DNA from: Diphasiastrum complanatum
Lineage: Eukaryota > Streptophyta > Lycopodiopsida > Lycopodiales > Lycopodiaceae
Assembly (NCBI GenBank): GCA_029204225.1
Contig: CM055107.1
Span: 4,039,079-4,103,078, forward strand
Length of the DNA: 64,000 nt
Direction: 5' to 3'
Positions within the stretch are counted from its first letter, which is position 1. Each line of letters starts with the position of its first letter. Shown here piece by piece: positions 45,611 through 56,499 of this stretch. Made by a program: the position numbers and the translations under genes. The notes under the pieces were generated by a model. The model worked only from the letters and a program-made list of their open reading frames with translations. It was not told the DNA's origin and made no database searches.

Positions 45611-45912
45611 TCTTAGAATCAAAAGAAATATATTTGAAAAAAAAGTCTGTGATTTCTACATCAAAACCAAGCACAGAGAATGAAAACAAAAAAAATTGCA
45701 AAAGGAAGGACTGAATATCGGTTTCGAGCGCAAGATTACAAGAGAAACAAAGAAACAAGAAGGTCCATGCTCAAAAGCGGTATCGGTAGTAGAGCGGTAT
45801 CGGTCTCGAGTGTAGGGAGTGATGGCGGACATGGAACGTACAAAGAGTGCGCTTGAGAGCAATATTGGGAGTGAAAAACGAAAAATCTACGAGAAAAAAT
45901 AAAAATTTCGAG

Positions 45913-46194
45913 GGGGTATATATAAAAAAAATTTGCACGTTTGAAAAAAATGGTTGTAGACACATGGTGGCATCGAAGTAGTCCACGTGTATACTCCGTA
46001 CAGGTCATTATGACTCAATAATGAGACCACATGGATGTAGGACACGTGCACCAATCAGAATATGAAATGTGACATTCTCCACGTGACAAATGTTAGATCA
46101 ATCATTCTTTGTACGATGGAATATTCCTAACGAATCACGCGATGACATGTGTTATATTGGACCTCATCTACACATGTGAACTTTTTTTATAAAT
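45913..46194. promoter_or_regulatory. G-box-rich bidirectional promoter-like region
   Basis: TATATATA at 45917-45924 faces the histone-like gene and TATAAAT at 46188-46194 faces the plus-strand gene. Between them are three CACGTG G-boxes (45984-45989, 46043-46048, 46080-46085) and several ACATGTG relatives. Confidence 0.4.
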
Positions 46195-46508
46195 TGGTCA
46201 TTTTCGGCACAGATTTTCACGTTAATTTTTTGATTTCTGTGTCGGATATCGATTTCAAGCACACACTTGCCTCTGTTTAGCATTTGTTTACATACTTGCG
46301 CCTGGAACCGATACTGCCTACTCCGATATCGTTCTCAAACACGTCTTACTTTTCCATTTTTGCCTGTGCTTTGTACTCGTGCTCGGATACAATACTCAGT
46401 TTTCTGATATCTCTTTCGAGCGCATAGGGTGTTGAGGTTTTGTTCTAACTTGCATTCTGCGCTTAAAAGAGATATTCAAAATCTTTCTTCTGTATTTTTT
46501 TTTGTCGA

Positions 46509-47475
46509 AATGTCTAATTTCGATTCTAGTCTGTTATTTTTTTTTCATGAATTTGGTATTAGTATTAATTAGAGTATTTCAAATTTTTTTTTCTCTTTTT
46601 TTTTTATTCTTCTTTCTATTACTGAGGGTCCTGGTGTGGAAGTATTTTCTGAGATTTATCTCAGATTTAAGTCTCTGTTCAGTCATCCCTTGTTCAAATC
46701 TCAAAATAAGGACATGATTCATTATCAAGACCTGGTGGCACTCGACAAGCATAGCTATAAAGCTAAGCTTGATAGAATGTTCACCAAGTTACATAATGAT
46801 TTCAAGTCTACAGATGATTGTCCAATTCATAATAAAAAATGTAGATTTGTTGAGTTTCAGTATGAATTTGTTTTTTTTTTCTTTTGTTAAATATTTTTGA
46901 CGAATCAAGGAAGACAAAGCTGAATGTGTAAGTTTTGTATCTTATCTTGTACTAGTAGATCCGTAATGTCAGATTTTATACTAGAGCTTACTTTGCATTA
47001 TTTTTAATTTCAAGAAACAATTTTTCTTGATGATTTTGCAATTTGTCGAGGTGGCCAGAGATCCTCTGCTGGAGAATTTTCAAGAGATCATGCACTGGGT
47101 CATTATCTGAAATTCTTCAAGAATAATGAGATAAGTGTTGCCCATACAAAGTTTCATCAACATGGTGAGACAATGATTATGGCAATCAAGGCACTTTCTC
47201 ATTTTCTTGGAGGACATAATTTTAATAAGGTGCATCGAATAATTTTTGTAAAGAAAAATATTGCACCTAAGATTTTAGGATATGGTCCAGTGAATTCCAT
47301 TCTCTGGTCATCTCATTTTGCATTGTATGCAACCTACGTTGATCAGAGTAAGCATGAAAACTACGAGCTCTTGGATCCTTACGAGAGAAGGAAATTGTTG
47401 CATGATTCTAGATTGCAACTTTCATTAGAGAAAGTGTCGAAAGCAAAGCAGATATTGGATAACCGAACTTTGTAA
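46509..47475 (+). pseudogene. Unrecognised protein family, copy 3
   Basis: Candidate start at 46509 (MSNFDSS), soon broken or spliced. An exon-like block at 46636-46860 is followed by about 170 AT-rich bases and the best-preserved part, about 47020-47475 ending in TAA. That part reads LDDFAICRGG, GHYLKFFKNNEISVAH, TMIMAIKALSHFLGGH, HRIIFVKK, KILGYGPVNS, HFALYATY, LLDPYERRKL and a basic helical tail. It aligns along its length with copies 1 and 2. No catalytic, membrane or known DNA-binding motif is recognised; conserved Cys/His positions are few. The 3' half could still encode a stable protein. Confidence 0.55.
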
Positions 47476-47580
47476 ACTTTTTTATTTAATATACAATTTT
47501 TTTTTGTATGTCTATTTTCTATTGGCTTGTATAAATTTGCATGCTTTTTGAAATTTTTAATAATCCGTCGATTTTGTATT

Positions 47581-48981
47581 ATGACAAATTTGGATTCTTC
47601 TGTAAATTTTTCCATTCCTTGTGATGACCAAATGCTAAGACTTCCACTATTTCGGAAGGAGAGGATTCCATCCCAGATCCTCCACCAATTGCTTGAGTCT
47701 AACTATGAGTTAGACAAGGGAACCATTCAACCTTATGACTGGTATAAGACGGTATCTACAGAATTGAAGAGGGCCATAAAGAGCAACACCAAGAAGCAGT
47801 TTACCACTAGCTGTCTTCTTTCCTCCTTAGCCATCTCATACCTAGAAAATAAGGTTTTCGGATTTCGTGTTGAATCAATGTTAGTTGTCTACAAGCTGGC
47901 ACCGGCCGAATCATCCCATCAAGCGTCTACCTCACTCGCCCCCCGCATCTCGTCGTTGAACTCAGCCACCATCGTCAGCTGTGCAACCACTCCCTATTGC
48001 TAGAGCTGCTCAGAATTTCCCATCCCCCAATCCTTTGCAACCACCCTAGCCACTAGTCCTACACAAGTACCTTCTGTGACACTTGGTTCTACCATTCAGG
48101 TCGCAGAAGCACGGGCCGCCTCACCTCCACATTCGACTACAATGTTCCCATCACAGCGTTTTATGAAACTTTTTGATGATTCCAATCTCTTAGAAACAGA
48201 AGAACAATTTGTTATGCCTGAGAGCCCTAGACCCTTTGATCCCAACTCCCCTGGAACGGGATTCGATTATTTCCAAGATGCCTCTCAAAACTTGGATTAT
48301 GCACAGTAGTCAGAGCAAGTACCAAATCCAATGATAGTTTTTCATGCAGCAGACACCATCATTATCTAGTCCATGGTACGATCTTCAAAAACATTCGATG
48401 CTCAAGTCCCAGATGGAGTTATGTGGCAAGCCCACGACAAGTAAGAGTTGATCGATACTACGTGTCAAAGCCACAACGGAACCGATGAAAGGATTGTGAT
48501 GTGGCCTTGGATAAAATCACCATCCACACATCAAACTGGCCAATCATCCATCGTGGATTCAGTTGGACTATTTCTGTGGATTTCCATAAGTCTATCCATA
48601 AGAATACATTTTTTCACCAGATCCAACAGTCAGACAGTCAACTATATTTGCAAAAGACTTAGCTGCCTTGGCATCTATTACGGTGAGATGGGACGACTAT
48701 TTGCGCTGGCATTATGTTTTGATCCAAACCTACCAATGGCATCAGATAAAGTCCCGGATCCTCAGCTACCGTTAGCCAGATTGTACTACCGTGTGGCGAT
48801 GCTAGATGGATCTTGGGAACAAAAATTTATTTCATGAACAACATCTAATTGGTTGTAAGGGTCAAATAAGTGCTTTTTTCCACATATAGGAGATTTCAAT
48901 GACCCGCGCCTAGGGTTTATAGAGAAATTCCAGTACCACCTCATAAAAGTCCAGCGTGAGGCTGATCAAACCCCTAAATAA
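47581..48981 (+). pseudogene. Gypsy post-integrase ORF, copy 2
   Basis: Start at 47581 (MTNLDSSVNF); open for about 140 codons through YDWYKTVSTELKRAIKSNTK, FTTSCLLSSLAISYLENKVF and SSHQAS, then a Pro/Ser-rich linker. After stops it continues at 48076-48306 with an acidic segment (MPESPRPFDPNSPGTG), and in changing frames to LARLYYRVA (48773-48799), FIEKFQYHLIKVQREAD and a stop at 48979-48981. This is homologous along its length with copy 1 but lacks the nested integrase fragment and the coiled coil. Function unknown. Confidence 0.6.
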
Positions 48982-49018
48982 AACTCTCATGAAGTGTCAT
49001 GGGACTGCCACCAGTTTT

Positions 49019-49300
49019 GGTGGGGGATACTATTGGAGGGTTTGCAGATATCAATGCAACCCTAGTTAGAAGTTAATAAGTGAGAGAGATTTGGCACCCT
49101 GCGTGTGTAAGTCCAACTCGATGATCACATGTTATCGAAGTCCCTCTTACTAGGGCACTCCAGGTCCCTCTTCTCAGCTCACTCCCATCGTCGCTTCTCC
49201 AATTCCCTCTGCTACTCCCACTCCTCCCCTCGCTTCTTCCCTTGGTAAACCGCCCCCCCCCCCCCCCCCTCTCCCATTTACAATTCGACATGAAATACAT
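49019..49300 (+). mobile_element. PPT and LTR portion of copy 2
   Basis: GGTGGGGGATAC (49019-49030) precedes TATTGGAGGG. Sequence through about 49135 matches the LTR fragment at 40711. A run of about 23 C lies at 49248-49270. The LTR end was not defined. Confidence 0.55.
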
Positions 49301-49920
49301 GTTGTGACGGATGGGGCCTATGGTGAGTCACCGCAAATTAGAGATCCGAGATGCAGTGAGAGCTTATAAATAGAGAAGATTGAAAGTATGCCAAGGAGTT
49401 TCGAGAGAATCCAAACAAATTCAAGAAGCAATGAAATGTTTCCAGAGTGCAGCTTGAGAGTATGGGGCCTTCTCTTCTGGGCAGCGGTTGCATGAAACAT
49501 TTTCATGCCTATTTCATAAGTCACATATAGTATATAAATGCAATTCGACTTTAATGGCATTTGATTTTTTTTATTTTAAAATTTTTTGTTATTCAATTTC
49601 TTTATTTTTTTATTGAAATTCTAATCACAAGTTTTTTGGATTTTGCAAAAATCGATGGTACACCGGTCTCCCACAAAAGAGAAGTATGAGTATGTGTATC
49701 GAAATAATATGCATTCTCTCCTCAAATTATTGGAGAGGCAAGGTGTTAGAATCCACTAGGATGGGGTGTTGAGACAAGGCGTTGAAACAAATTTGAACTT
49801 TATTACTTTCATGCAGTCTCTCACTCTTGCCACATTTTTCTCTCTTCAGAAACTCATCACTCTCTCATCCGAAAACCCTGGGATAAGACAAACCATGGAC
49901 AACATTGCATATTTCGAGGT
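49301..49920. other. Unannotated stretch
   Basis: No gene or element end recognised. Confidence 0.4.
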
Positions 49921-50384
49921 TGTTATGGCCATATTCAGTTAAGGACCTAGAATAGTCCTAATATGATAGACCGGCCCTTCAGTGTTCGAGATTATTGGTC
50001 ATGCCTAGATTTAATTCCAAGTCATGGTCTATTTGTGACTAATTACCTTGAGAAGACCCAAACACTCTAATTGAGACATATGGAATATTGCATGTACGTG
50101 TGACGGATGTAGGTAGAAGGACTGCATGAAGAGATGTGGCCTATTTATAGTTGACCTGCATGGCATGCACAAGAATCTACTCTCTATATATTGTGATAAG
50201 GTTTCTCCGTCGACATATTGGGTTTAGGTTGCCAGTTTCTCTCTTCTCCTCTAACTTTCACATGGCATGGCTTGGGGGCTAGGTCCAAGTTTGATCTAGG
50301 TTTGGTTGGGCGGTTTGGCTCCATAATCTCACTTATTGTGTTCTCCTATCCTCATCTTAAGGGTTGTCCCTTAGGGTCATTACA
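49921..50384 (+). mobile_element. Chromovirus-like LTR
   Basis: TGTTATGGCC...TCATTACA, 464 bases, followed after one base by an initiator-Met PBS. The start resembles element B's TGTTATGTCC. No gag or pol follows, so this is a 5' LTR with a truncated or replaced interior. Confidence 0.7.
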
Positions 50385-50385
50385 T

Positions 50386-50397
50386 TGGTATCAGAGC
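50386..50397 (+). other. Primer-binding site for initiator Met-tRNA
   Basis: TGGTATCAGAGC, identical to the PBS at 13495-13506, one base after the LTR end. Confidence 0.85.
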
Positions 50398-51782
50398 TCG
50401 ACTGAGATGTGGTCTTGGATAGGACGGAGACAAGCCTTACATCAGTTTGGAAGTTTGGAGTGCTTGGATTTACATCCCGGTTGGAGTGCTATTTTCTCAA
50501 GGGAATTATGGAGTGGGATTCACAAATTCCAAAGTTAAAGCATGCTTTTTGAAATTGGTGGTAGAGTGCTCTTCTGCAAGTTTTATTTTGATAAAAAATG
50601 CTAAGAATTAGAGTTAATTCATTCATAATTTTCTGTGTTTTGAAGAACTTTCAATGATGTAGAATGATCTACAAAAGTAGATCCGGTTGCTTGTTTCATT
50701 GTTGGGTTTTGCTTAGAAAGAGGGTTTGATTGCATGCACCAATTTGAGATGCTCCTAAACATGTAATTTTGGTTATAGTTCATAGATAAATTGGCTGTAA
50801 ATCAATTTATCTAGTTAATATGGACCTTTTGTAAAAAGATTACAATGTCTAGTTAGTTGCATGTTGAGGATGGAAAGTTTTTCCCTGAATCCTCCAAGAG
50901 AATATGCTTGTTTGGAACATGATTGATTGTGCAACAGTCGAATTCTTTACTTTAGTAGAACAGTGTGAGCAATGCATGAATGGTTTTTTGGTCTTAATAA
51001 CCCTGTAGTACCTTCTGGTCAAGAAGGGTGTTGACCAAAATTTGCATGGAGAACTCTGCTGGGTGCTCCAAGTTTGCTTCTGAGCCATTAGACAGTCTGT
51101 TCCTGACCTGCAATTATGTTTTCAAGTCATGATTAAGCTATGAAGCCTCAGTTGTGTACCCACCTCTGATGTGTATCAAAGGTCGAGTTACAAATTCATG
51201 ATTAAGCTATGAAGCCTCAGTTGTGTACCAGCCTCTGATGTGTATCAAAGGTCAAGTTACAGAGGGTAGCAGCTCTCCAGTAAAGTTGTTAAAGCAGAGA
51301 GTGTAACCCAGTTCTTTGAACCACAAACAAGCTTATTGGACAGCCTGCTGAAAGTAAACTTGCTCTCTTGAAACCTCTTGATTGCTGCTAATAGCCTTTT
51401 GTCACACAACAAATACCCTAGTCTGAACGGAGAAGTCAGCAGTTTTGCGTCTTAGGAAACCTGTTTTCTGAGCATTGGACAGACAGCCTGTGTCCTGCAG
51501 TGCTTGGCCAGGATGTGCCAAACTAGGGCTCGCCCTTCCTTACAATCAGAATTTCATTGATAGCGCGCTCCCCTGCTTTGAATCTTAGAGTTGAAGTTGC
51601 ATCTGGGAATGAAATCCCAGCAGACCATATCTTGCAAACTAAATCTCGGGTTCTGGGAGTATGAGCCGATTGTTTTCTGCTGGTGAAGGATTCAGAAATG
51701 GATGAGGCTTTGCGCAATTGGCTGCAGTCCCTTGAGCGTGAGGGTGGAGCGAGCTGTTGAAGTGCAGCAGAGGGCCGAGGAG
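50398..51782 (+). other. Leader-like region with a 69-bp tandem duplication
   Basis: No credible coding. It may be the leader of the element whose LTR ends at 50384. A 69-base unit beginning catgattaagctatgaagcc is repeated at 51128 and 51197 with few differences. Confidence 0.5.
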
Positions 51783-52168
51783 TGTTAGAAAACCTTCCTT
51801 AAACACGTCACACAACAGAATGAAGGACGACGATGATACAGCATTCAATAACAAGTAAGATAACAATGACAGAGTAAACTTGTTGTGCTATATGGAGAAA
51901 GAAAACAAGGTACATCAAAAGCGAGAGCTAGGTCTACAATGCTTGAGAGAGAACTACAACGCTGAATGGTTCTATCTACTACTTGTGGGATATCAGTGTG
52001 AAATGCCAAGAAAACCGCTCTGCGTGGTTACCGATCCCATTTCTAGATACTGATCCCATTTCAAAATTCTACAGAGTTTCTATGACCATCGGCTAACTAA
52101 CTAACTAACCACTTAACCAGAGTTAACCAGCAGTGAAGTATTGTGGAACACTATGTGGTCCTTCAACA
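51783..52168 (-). mobile_element. Copia 3' LTR
   Basis: TGTTAG...TTCAACA on the plus strand, about 386 bases. On the minus strand it starts TGTTGAAGG directly after the PPT GAGGGGGAG (52169-52177). Confidence 0.65.
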
Positions 52169-52183
52169 CTCCCCCTCAACACT

Positions 52184-52597
52184 TCACCCATTACTTATCC
52201 CCATTAAATATATCAACTTCCAATGCTTTTCTCTACTCAGTCCTTTAGTTAATATATCAGCTAACATTTCTTTTGATGGGCAGTATTTTAGTACTACATC
52301 ATTGTTCTCTACTGCTTGTCTTATAAAATGGTGTCGAATAGCAATATGATTGTAATTCGTGAGGTTTTGGATCTGCAGCTGTTGTTGTTTGGTTTCCTCC
52401 TCCAGCCTTGCTTTTTCTTTCTGAAGGCCCACCATAGCACCATCGTCGAATTGCCGCACAATGTGTTGTCCCCCTAGGGTGCTGAATATATTGTATTGGA
52501 GCTCATTCACCAACCATACCGCTTTTTGGGCTGTAAGGGGTAGTTGCTCCCAAGGACCAATGTTAGGGAGGTTGCGTGTGTAGTTAGGATCCGGCAT
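52184..52597 (-). pseudogene. Chimeric ORF: gypsy 3'-ORF segment joined to copia RNase H
   Basis: One open frame of 137 codons. Its first ~80 residues contain LPNIGPWEQLPLTAQKAVW, the same block as LPYLGPWEQLFPSVQK in element A (about 6537-6490), then a short coiled coil (LQKEKARLEEETKQQQLQIQ). From about residue 82 it is the copia RNase H tail: HIAIRHHFIRQAVEN, LKYCPSKEMLADILTKGLS, then the stop and PPT. The fusion probably arose by recombination or insertion, not as a functional gene, although the join leaves the frame open. Confidence 0.7.
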
Positions 52598-54389
52598 GGG
52601 GTTATGAGCAGGGCTAGACGGAGGTGTAGGAAAGGCAGGGAGGGGTGATTGCGGAGTTTTGGAATTTTGACAAACGGTAACTTTATTGTTGATTTTTGTG
52701 AAATCAACTCCGGAAATTTAAGTTACTAGCACCCAGATATTGAAAATTCGATTTCATAGTGCTTGGTTGTCAAAGGTTCTAAACCTTGGTGTATATATAT
52801 TGATAGGGTTATTTAGTGCACTTAACCTAGTCGGTATACATATACATATGATCAAGTATTTTTTAAACATATACTTACAAAAGTTAACGGATCTTTCTGT
52901 GAAAGACTTATTGGTTAACTAAAAAGTGATTTGGATATGGATCTAAAATGTGGTGTTATACATGTATAATTAAGATCTGCACCTAGACATTTGAGATTTC
53001 TAAATCATTACCAATTAACTTGAGTAATTGGTTTATTCCTGAGAAAGTTAAGTCTAAATATTTATACAAAATTATGTTGTGTAGTGGATCTATGTTTTGG
53101 TTTTGAATAGAACCATAATCTTCATAACTTTATATTTTATAATAAAAAATTTGGCATCAGTTTGTTTTAAAAACTGTTTCTCTTTTAAAAGAGAGTTTGG
53201 GCTTGTAAATTTGAAATTCCTAGATGTGAGGTTGATGTTTCTCAAATATCAAGTATTTTCCATGTGTAGTTGTACTATCCCAATTTACATACTTCACCCA
53301 ATATATTAGATCAGTATTCAAAATATTAACCATTAATATTCAAGAATATTCACGATCTGATTTCAAAATATTCACAATCATTATTCACAATAACCATGAT
53401 TAATATTCACAAAAATCACGATTAGTTTTACAATAATCACGATCAGCATCTCAAAATATTTGCTCTCAATATTCACAATATTCACGATCAGTATTCACAA
53501 TAATCACAATTAACATCTCAAATATTTGCTCTCAATACTCACAATTTTAGATCATCGCCAACCATCAATTAGATAGTCTTTAAGACATGGATCTCTAAAA
53601 AAGTCGACAAAAATTCTTCATCCAACATGAAAGACATTTTGCATATGTCTTGCAAAAGAAAACACTGCTCTGCACTAATTGAAAAAAAGTAGCTTAAAAT
53701 TTTATGGATGCGTGCCAGCTATGAATCGATTGCATAGCTCTTGAAAATAGGCAAAAGCAAACTGCATGCAAGTCACTTTTGGCCATTTGCCAAATGTATT
53801 TACTATATTACATCTGAGGTACTTGGGCCTTTAATAAAAGTCTAAACTTAACAAAATCCAAAGCAAACTGTAGCATGCAAGTCAATTTTTATTTAATGTA
53901 GACTTTCCTCCAAACTCCATTGACCAACCTCAACACACAACGGCCTTTGAAGGGCAAGGCCAAAAAAGCTATTACATTCTATTATTAATATGCTATATGA
54001 CACTGTGAGTTATAAATGCATACATGCATTGTATATAAGAGCAACAATTTTATCCTTTGATTTTTTGACCTCCAACAACTTCAAAATTTGAAGGTAGGCT
54101 TTTACCTTTGAACTATTGTGTTGTCCAACAATAAGGTCATACAAGAGGCAATCTTCACACAAATGAGGTCATACAAGAGAAAAAAAGACATGTAACCATT
54201 TTAACACACACTATTTCTTTTGCAAGGCAAGGCAAACAAGGAGATTGATATATCATTGAGCATCTTTGTCATATAACAATTGGCATTCAAATCGTTTAAA
54301 AATAAGAAAAAACAAAGATTGCATTTCGGAAGAACTGAAAAAATTAACAAAACTCGTTACTTAGATTGGTAAGAGGCAATGGCATTTGA
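52598..54389. other. AT-rich intergenic region with a degenerate tandem repeat
   Basis: No gene seen. Between about 53338 and 53545 the phrases 'attcaca(a/t)(a/t)atcac(g/a)at' and 'ctcaaa(a)tatttgctctcaat' recur roughly every 20-60 bases. Confidence 0.5.
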
Positions 54390-54675
54390 GCACAATTTTT
54401 GAATGAGAAACGAGTAATGCTATAGTTGAGGTAAGGGGAGTGAAGTATGAGAAGAGATGAGCATCCTTAATAGTTGACTCTCACTCGCAGCACCCACCCA
54501 TATGATCTCACATTGTCACGAATTCAGGTAGGTCTATTGCAGCAGAATATAGTGATCTTGTTGTTCACACGAAAATTTGGATTGAAGTCCTATCTATTTG
54601 AAGCTGAATAGCGAAACAGTGCGTATATCTTGTGATCATGCCAACAGTGGTGCTGGATCACGGGGTTAGAGTTTA
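54390..54675 (+). repeat. Duplicated gene 5' region, copy 1
   Basis: Direct repeat of parts of 59095-59757: 'atagttgaggtaaggggagtgaagtatgagaaga' and a ~165-base stretch from 54503 to the start codon and first codons at 54634. The second copy has about 420 extra bases in the middle. Confidence 0.8.
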
Positions 54676-55885
54676 TTATAAGACCTGCACTGGCAAGCTT
54701 CATCGCTACGGAAGTTGCGCTACAAATGCCATTCTCGAAGCAGCTCTACGAGGAGAGAACGAGATAGAAATTAATTGCAGAAAAACTACGAAAGCTTTGA
54801 TTTGATCCGAATGAAGGAGGTAGACAAAGCTAATGGGAGAGAACTGGACGTTATCATCGAGATTCCCTGGAACCTAACAGCTCTAGGTTCCCTGAATGGC
54901 GACTGTAACAGAGCTTTAAGGCTTAAGGTAAGCAATATATGACGCTACTCTATGATTGATGTTATATTTAGGGCGTACTGGATGTGAGATCGTGGCCTAA
55001 CAATCCGTGAGTACGTTGCAGATACTTTCCATGGCTTTGGAAAATCTTCGTCAGGATGACAGCTTGAAGGAGTTGCTTCAAAAGATAATAGCTCCATCAA
55101 AACTGATCTTTTACCGAGCTAACCCGTATATCTCTCCCCTCCACAGCATCTACAAGTCCTTTCTGTTATCCCTGGACAAAAGTCTTAGCTATGATCAGCG
55201 TTTTGGTAAGAATTCGGTCTTGACCCATTTTATACGCTACATCCATTTCTCTACGAAGAAAATCTTTACCAGTAAATCAGCCTGCATCTTCGTAGCCTTT
55301 TCAAAGATTACTTCACAGGAGGTTAAAAATTAGTTGGAGTTGTTTTCATATAGAAATATGTCTTTAAAAAGCAAAGAGTCGCCAGAAGTAGAGGATTCGG
55401 TATAGTTCAAAATCATTGAGCCATAAAAAGAGCTAAGCCATGCCATAAGGATTTCAAATTAGTGCTTTGATTTTCATAAACACCTCCATAAAGTTTGACC
55501 AAGGTTACACCTACCCTTGTGGGTAGCATTGGTCACCCTTTACATAATGCTTCTTGGTTTCCAAGGGGAGGTTCGAACCTGGGACCAAAGAAACTTTGGA
55601 TGCCAAGCTAACCAGTTGAGCCAACCCCGTTGGGTCACCCTTTACATAATGGAATGAGATTTTCAAATACTTTTCCATTGGGTCATCCTACCTAAAAGAT
55701 GATGAAGCATCACCTTTCCATCGGGTCATCCTTTGCAACAAAAATGGCTCAGTCTTATGTCATCATCTTTTATGGCATGATTCTCCAATGGAAAGGTCAT
55801 CAAAAAATCCACTCTCCCATACATAAACCCAAAGTTTAAGATGATGGCCCTATTGTAGCCACTTCGATGCTCATGATTGATGGAG

Positions 55886-55964
<79 letters not shown>

Positions 55965-56499
55965 GTATGCATATTCTTGGAACTTGATACAGATCAAGGA
56001 ATTTTCCATTAATCCAAACACTTTATGCATGCAATTTCTTGGACACTTGATACATATCTCTAATTCATCAATGATTATAGTTTTCTACAAGAAACGATAT
56101 GAGGGTCACTAATACATGAATACATACCATGCATGTCCAGAAGGATTCCTTAAAGCAATGTCAGGCGTTTCCTTACAAAAAGAGGTGTTCGACAAAAGGA
56201 GTGTTCTAACTTTGTGCTTCCACGACACACACGAAAAAGTAATGGACAACATCATGAAAGATGGCATGGACCCGTCATTGAGAAAGAGTCTCCAACTAGA
56301 CTGGTTTAACATTGATCCTTCATATAACATTGCATACACAACGTGCCATTACACAAAGTGGTATCATGAATGCAAGCTCTTGGTATTCTTTTTGATAAAC
56401 GAGAAAGGCATAACAACTCCTCGTCTGTCTGAACCTGTCATTATATCAACATCAAGCAAATATCAGCTTCCTGTTGGAGAGGTAACTCTTGGTGAATGA
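54634..56499 (+). CDS. Multi-exon gene of unknown function, probably host-derived
   Basis: Best candidate for a non-transposon gene. The start at 54634 (MPTVVLDHGV) gives about 55 codons before a stop or unseen splice. A second block, 54811-54929, reads RELDVIIEIPWNLTALG and ends at a gtaagc donor. An exon beginning near 55020 contains LRQDDSLKELLQKIIAPSK and a donor (gtaaga) near 55208. After a ~900-base interval with a CT microsatellite, the last exon (about 56150-56499) starts after catgtccag. It runs 115 codons to a stop: KRSVLTLCFHDTHEKVMDNI, LDWFNIDPSYNIAYTT, CKLLVFFLINE and YQLPVGEVTLG. The last exon vaguely recalls a PARP-like ADP-ribosyltransferase fold, but key residues were not confirmed. 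Exon boundaries are tentative. Confidence 0.4.
55887..55963. repeat. (CT)n microsatellite
   Basis: About 38 CT units in the presumed intron of the unknown gene. Confidence 0.95.

Noticed and set aside
56150-56499. PARP/ADP-ribosyltransferase domain
   Set aside because: Overall layout is suggestive but the characteristic catalytic residues could not be placed with confidence, so no function is assigned.
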